A stretch of 64,000 bases of DNA, taken from NCBI GenBank assembly GCA_034440615.1, contig JAOTOM010005155.1, positions 832,001-896,000 on the forward strand, in the 5' to 3' direction. Every line of letters starts with the position of its first letter. Positions within the stretch are counted from its first letter, which is position 1. The position numbers and the translations under genes were made by a program. Below are positions 63,565 through 64,000 of this stretch, piece after piece. A model generated the notes under the pieces. That model searched no databases, was not told where the DNA came from, and worked only from the letters and a program-made list of their open reading frames with translations. This stretch comes from Ashinkailepas kermadecensis (taxonomy: Eukaryota > Arthropoda > Thecostraca > Neolepadidae).

Positions 63565-63872
63565 GCGTTTTGCAGGGCAAGTTTCTGTTGCGTTCTGCAG
63601 AACATATATCCGCTGAATTGTGTAGGGTATGTCTGTGTCGAGGTCTGCAGGACATGGCTCTGCTGAGTTCTGCAGGACATGACTCGGCTGAGTTCCGCAG
63701 GACATCCTGCTGAGTTCTGCAAGATATTCTGTTGGGTTCTGCAGGACATTCTGCTGTGTTCTGCAGAACATAGCTTTGCTGGGTTCTGCAGGACACATCT
63801 ATGCTGACTTCTGCAGGACATTCTGCTGGGTTCTGCAGGATATATCTCTGCTGACTTCTGGAGGACAAGTGG
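63565..63872. repeat. Degenerate minisatellite, gttctgcaggacat core
   Basis: The core gttctgcaggacat recurs about twelve times at 21-36-bp spacing, with linkers such as tctgctggg and gactcggctga. It is diverged at the left end (gttttgcagggcaag, attgtgtagggtatg) and contains many PstI-like ctgcag words. Confidence 0.85.
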
Positions 63873-63949
63873 CGCTGACCTGTAACCGTGACGGCGCCGA
63901 TATGGTACTGACGGCCTGCAGCATGCAAGTGGCCGTGGGCCCACGTCCT

Positions 63950-64000
63950 CACGATCATCACACCGTCACTATCATCACACCGTCACGATCATCACACCGT
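63950..64000. repeat. 17-bp tandem repeat cut by the window edge
   Basis: catcacaccgtcactat, catcacaccgtcacgat, catcacaccgt: about three copies, continuing beyond the window. Confidence 0.9.

Overview
This window looks like non-coding nuclear DNA from a metazoan, probably an invertebrate. The evidence is: remnants of a CR1/L2-type LINE whose ORF1 carries an SGNH esterase, tRNA-derived SINE sequence, a decayed RNase H-like transposase of a family I recall from invertebrate genomes, hAT-like terminal motifs, and very abundant mini- and microsatellites. I cannot name the species. I found no intact protein-coding gene, no rRNA, and nothing with bacterial or viral operon structure. Almost every long open frame here is a tandem repeat that happens to lack stop codons.

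Layout. 0-7.4 kb: a 50-bp minisatellite (1041-1917), a tRNA-Val-like sequence on the minus strand (2369-2439), a degenerate G/C-rich repeat field, and a 19-bp array (5151-6760). 7.5-9.65 kb: a broken transposase gene with several stops and frameshifts. 11.5-12.5 kb: a composite 21/42-bp array. 13.18-14.45 kb: a block made almost wholly of homopolymer runs that looks like a sequencing or assembly artefact. 16.5-25.5 kb: an inferred hAT-type end, TA/GT microsatellites, five small or degenerate minisatellites, a 177-bp candidate MITE (20727-20903), and a 101-bp-spaced duplication. 28.25-28.85 kb: a possible gag zinc-knuckle remnant flanked by a 41-bp direct repeat. 29.8-38.4 kb is the densest repeat zone: 26-, 25-, 32-, 61-, 57- and 35/36-bp arrays plus AG and CA tracts. 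It also holds a region bounded by inverted-orientation arrays of a TCGAC-containing motif. 39.2-43.0 kb: a 1.4-kb GAGACA/GA microsatellite running directly into a LINE remnant (esterase, endonuclease, the start of RT, then the conserved C-terminus). A tRNA-derived SINE follows on the minus strand. 48-51 kb: 37-, 37- and 39-bp arrays and a CpG-rich patch. 51-64 kb: a possible BEL/Pao integrase fragment, a 16-bp array with 48-bp higher-order units, three dispersed copies of a ~75-bp motif, a GGGCC-rich array, a second tRNA-like remnant, a CpG/CCAAT-rich patch, an unrecognised coding-like stretch (61811-62155), and two arrays at the right edge.

The listed tandem arrays add up to roughly 12-13 kb, about a fifth of the window (my own sum of spans). 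No genes visibly work together. The themes are decaying transposable elements, repeated local growth of minisatellites (several with a clean core and degenerate flanks), and one probable assembly error. The most notable non-coding signal is the 61-bp array at 34.5-36.0 kb. Nearly every unit contains CACGTG followed closely by TGACGTC, and the adjacent 57-bp array contains the full CRE TGACGTCA.
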